Below are positions 62,548-64,000 of a stretch of 64,000 nt of DNA, in pieces (position 1 is the first letter of the stretch; each line of letters opens with the position of its first letter). A model generated the notes under the pieces. It had not been told where the DNA came from, made no database searches, and saw only the letters and a list, made by a program, of their open reading frames with translations. The DNA comes from CAIYRG01 sp964494505 (GTDB lineage: Bacteria > Pseudomonadota > Alphaproteobacteria > Micropepsales > Micropepsaceae): assembly GCA_964494505.1 (NCBI GenBank), contig CAZBRO010000027.1:17324-81323 (forward strand), given 5' to 3'. Both the position numbers and the translations under genes were made by a program.

Positions 62548-63276
62548 GTGTCGGATTCGCCGCAAATTTCTGTCGTTGTGCCGGTCAAGGATGAGGCCGG
62601 CAACGTGGTGCCGCTGGCGCGCGAGATCGCAGCCGCGCTTGACGGCGAGCGCTACGAGGCAATCTTCGTCGATGACGGTTCCGGCGATGCGACCGCGGCC
62701 GAACTGATCAGCCTCAAGGGCGAAATGCCCGTTCGCGTGGTCGCGCACGGCAAGAACCTTGGACAAAGCCGGGCCGTCCGCACGGGCGTCCGCGCGGCCA
62801 AGGCGGAGATCATCGTGACCCTCGACGGCGATGGCCAGAACGACCCGGCCGATATTCCGAAGCTGATCGCCGCCTTCCGTGCCGCCGCCGCCGACCCCCG
62901 TTTCGCGATGATCGCGGGCGAGCGCGCCAAACGCGAGGACTCCTGGAAGAAGCGCATGGCGTCCCGTTACGGCAATGCCATCCGCCGCTGGCTGCTTGCC
63001 GACAACGCCAAGGACACCGGCTGCGGACTCAAAGTGTTTCGGCGGAGTGCGTTTCTGGAGCTCCCCTATTTCGATCACATGCACCGCTATCTGATCACGC
63101 TGATGTTGCGGGAAGGCTATGAAGTGCGCTTCATGCCGGTCGGCCACCGCCCGAGGGGTGCGGGCCGTTCGAAATACGGCGTGTTGGACCGGGCCCTGGT
63201 CGGGCTCTCCGACCTCATCGGCGTGATATGGCTGAAGCGGCGGTTCCGCGGTCCCGATACGCCCAGGGAGCTTTGA
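62548..63276 (+). CDS. Glycosyltransferase family 2 (DPM1/ArnC-like)
   Basis: The protein has 242 residues with a GT-A fold: ISVVVPVKDEAGNV, IFVDDGSGDATA, VTLDGDGQNDP (DxD region), and C-terminal GHRPRGAGRSKYGV. It has no C-terminal membrane helices, as in ArnC-type or dolichol-phosphate mannosyltransferase-like proteins with a separate anchor. It likely loads a sugar onto undecaprenyl phosphate for the GT39 enzyme. The start is GTG 62548. Confidence 0.9.
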   Translation: MSDSPQISVVVPVKDEAGNVVPLAREIAAALDGERYEAIFVDDGSGDATAAELISLKGEMPVRVVAHGKNLGQSRAVRTGVRAAKAEIIVTLDGDGQNDPADIPKLIAAFRAAAADPRFAMIAGERAKREDSWKKRMASRYGNAIRRWLLADNAKDTGCGLKVFRRSAFLELPYFDHMHRYLITLMLREGYEVRFMPVGHRPRGAGRSKYGVLDRALVGLSDLIGVIWLKRRFRGPDTPREL

Positions 63277-63284
63277 GGCTGACG

Positions 63285-63608
63285 ATGGGCCATTGGCTGG
63301 ATTGGATGAAAGGGGACGGCGGCTGGCTCCTCGTCGGCTTTCTCGGGCAGGGGCTGTTTGCGTGCCGCTTCATCATACAATGGCTGAAAAGCGAGGCTGC
63401 GGGGAAGAGCGTCATTCCCCTGGCATTCTGGTATTGCAGCATCGCAGGGGGGACGGTGACGCTGGCCTATACGATCCATCTGCAGAGTTGGCCGCTGATG
63501 ATGGGCCAGGCGACGCCGTTGCTGATCTATGTGCGCAACGTCTATTTGATCTTCCGCGAGCGGCGTGGCGCCGGCCGGACGCTCGAGACCGAAACGCCGC
63601 GGGGGTAA
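63285..63608 (+). CDS. Small LAB_N (lipid A biosynthesis N-terminal) domain membrane protein
   Basis: The protein has 107 residues with three membrane helices: GWLLVGFLGQGLFACRFIIQWLKSE, IPLAFWYCSIAGGTVTLAYTIHL, and PLLIYVRNVYLIF. This is the stand-alone LAB_N domain found next to GT2 genes of lipid-linked sugar pathways; it may flip or anchor the carrier. ATG 63285 is chosen, 8 bases after the GT2 stop. Confidence 0.88.
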   Translation: MGHWLDWMKGDGGWLLVGFLGQGLFACRFIIQWLKSEAAGKSVIPLAFWYCSIAGGTVTLAYTIHLQSWPLMMGQATPLLIYVRNVYLIFRERRGAGRTLETETPRG

Positions 63609-63660
63609 GGCGGGCGCTTGCCCGGGCGAAACGAGCCGCTATAGTCCGGCGGCTTCTGAA

Positions 63661-63750
63661 GGACAGGTGGCCGAGCGGCTGAAGGCGCACGCTTGGAAAG
63701 CGTGTTTACGGGAAACCGTAACGAGGGTTCGAATCCCTCTCTCACCGCCA
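63661..63750 (+). tRNA. tRNA-Ser (GGA) with two acceptor-stem mismatches
   Basis: The gene is 90 nt. The anticodon loop TTGGAAA gives anticodon GGA. A long variable arm TTACGG/CCGTAA and T-arm GAGGG/CCCTC with TTCGAAT are normal, and CCA is encoded. The 5' acceptor GGACAGG faces TCTCACC, leaving A3-A70 and C4-C69 unpaired. The normal partner would be TCTGTCC. All other arms are intact, so this could be a functional variant, a decaying copy or a sequence error. Confidence 0.85.
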
Positions 63751-63811
63751 ACGCCTTCGGGACGTTGAACCGCTCAGTCTCTCAGCGTCTGTGATCCCGT
63801 CCGGGAGGCGG

Positions 63812-64000
63812 CTACCTCGGCCGGCGCGGCTCGGTCCTGTGCTGGACCTTGTGGTGGATCGCGGGCCGGCCGCCACCCGCGGGCTCGGGCGATGGGCCGC
63901 CCCCCGCCGCGGGTCCGGACGTTGGACCGCCGCCCGCGGGTCCAGGGGAAGGGCCGCCGCCGGCGGGGCCTGAACCACCGGCGTAGGCCAGGTGGGAGCT
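63812..64000 (-). CDS. Gly/Pro-repeat protein, C-terminal part
   Basis: The frame is open from the right window edge to TAG 63812-63814 and gives 62 residues. After a short start come repeats of the type GPAGGGPSPGPAGGGPTSGP, and a basic tail RPAIHHKVQHRTEPRRPR. It looks like the low-complexity C-terminus of a larger exported or cell-wall-associated protein, but the family is unknown. High GC content makes chance open frames more likely here. Confidence 0.45.
   Translation of the reverse strand, partial: SSHLAYAGGSGPAGGGPSPGPAGGGPTSGPAAGGGPSPEPAGGGRPAIHHKVQHRTEPRRPR

Overview
The window is about 64 kb of GC-rich chromosome from an alphaproteobacterium. Supporting signs are a small heat-shock gene with an alphaproteobacterial RpoH-type promoter and a following DUF1150 gene, the kdsD-lptC-lptA-lptB-rpoN-ptsN run, an NDUFA9-type complex I protein beside a tRNA-Leu, and infC starting on a non-AUG isoleucine codon. 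Lipopolysaccharide and undecaprenyl-phosphate genes indicate a Gram-negative envelope. No transposase, integrase, phage gene or CRISPR array is visible. The order or genus cannot be fixed from the sequence alone.

Layout. 1-1480: end of a TSUP permease, then a heat-shock Hsp20/DUF1150 pair. 1467-8013 (minus): MFS transporter, ptsN, rpoN and the lptB-lptA-lptC-kdsD envelope operon; the hpf gene expected between rpoN and ptsN is missing. 8145-11599: RHH-like regulator, stand-alone histidine kinase, RNase D, a DUF6152 remnant, small secreted proteins and a Sel1/TonB-C protein. 11781-16158: RND pump with adaptor. 16160-17632: exported MmgE/PrpD protein. 17718-24782: ZIP transporter and a CzcB-CzcA-OMF metal/drug efflux operon. 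24973-28978: signalling patch (sensor remnant, response regulator, GGDEF/EAL-like protein, GAF-HD-GYP protein). 29132-36189: tRNA-Leu, NDUFA9 protein, uppP, HupE/anchor pair, FkbM methyltransferase, mtgA, GST, queG. 36240-46099: secreted and small proteins, a frameshifted hydrolase, a glycosyltransferase, thrS-infC, a tandem repeat cluster and several hypothetical genes. 46344-50868: PLP dehydratase, CorA, EamA transporter, GNAT and ATP-grasp. 51332-57735: a block of exported proteins (VOC, SMP-30, hydrolase, CapA and two paralogous unknowns). 57862-60274: second ATP-grasp and lysine 2,3-aminomutase. 60779-63608: GT39, GT2 and LAB_N. 63661-63750: tRNA-Ser with a disturbed acceptor stem. The last 190 bases hold the C-terminus of a Gly/Pro-repeat protein.

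Two observations stand out. First, a lysine 2,3-aminomutase-like enzyme, two ATP-grasp ligases and a GNAT acetyltransferase lie within 11 kb on one strand, split by the exported-protein block. Together they could build an acylated beta-lysine-containing compound, but the product is unknown. Second, two roughly 125-bp non-coding elements of matching architecture (10-12-bp GCACC-TTAT units, a conserved core, then a G6-A-G6-like tract) lie in inverted orientation at 46208-46332 and 50993-51115 and bracket the dehydratase-to-ATP-grasp segment.
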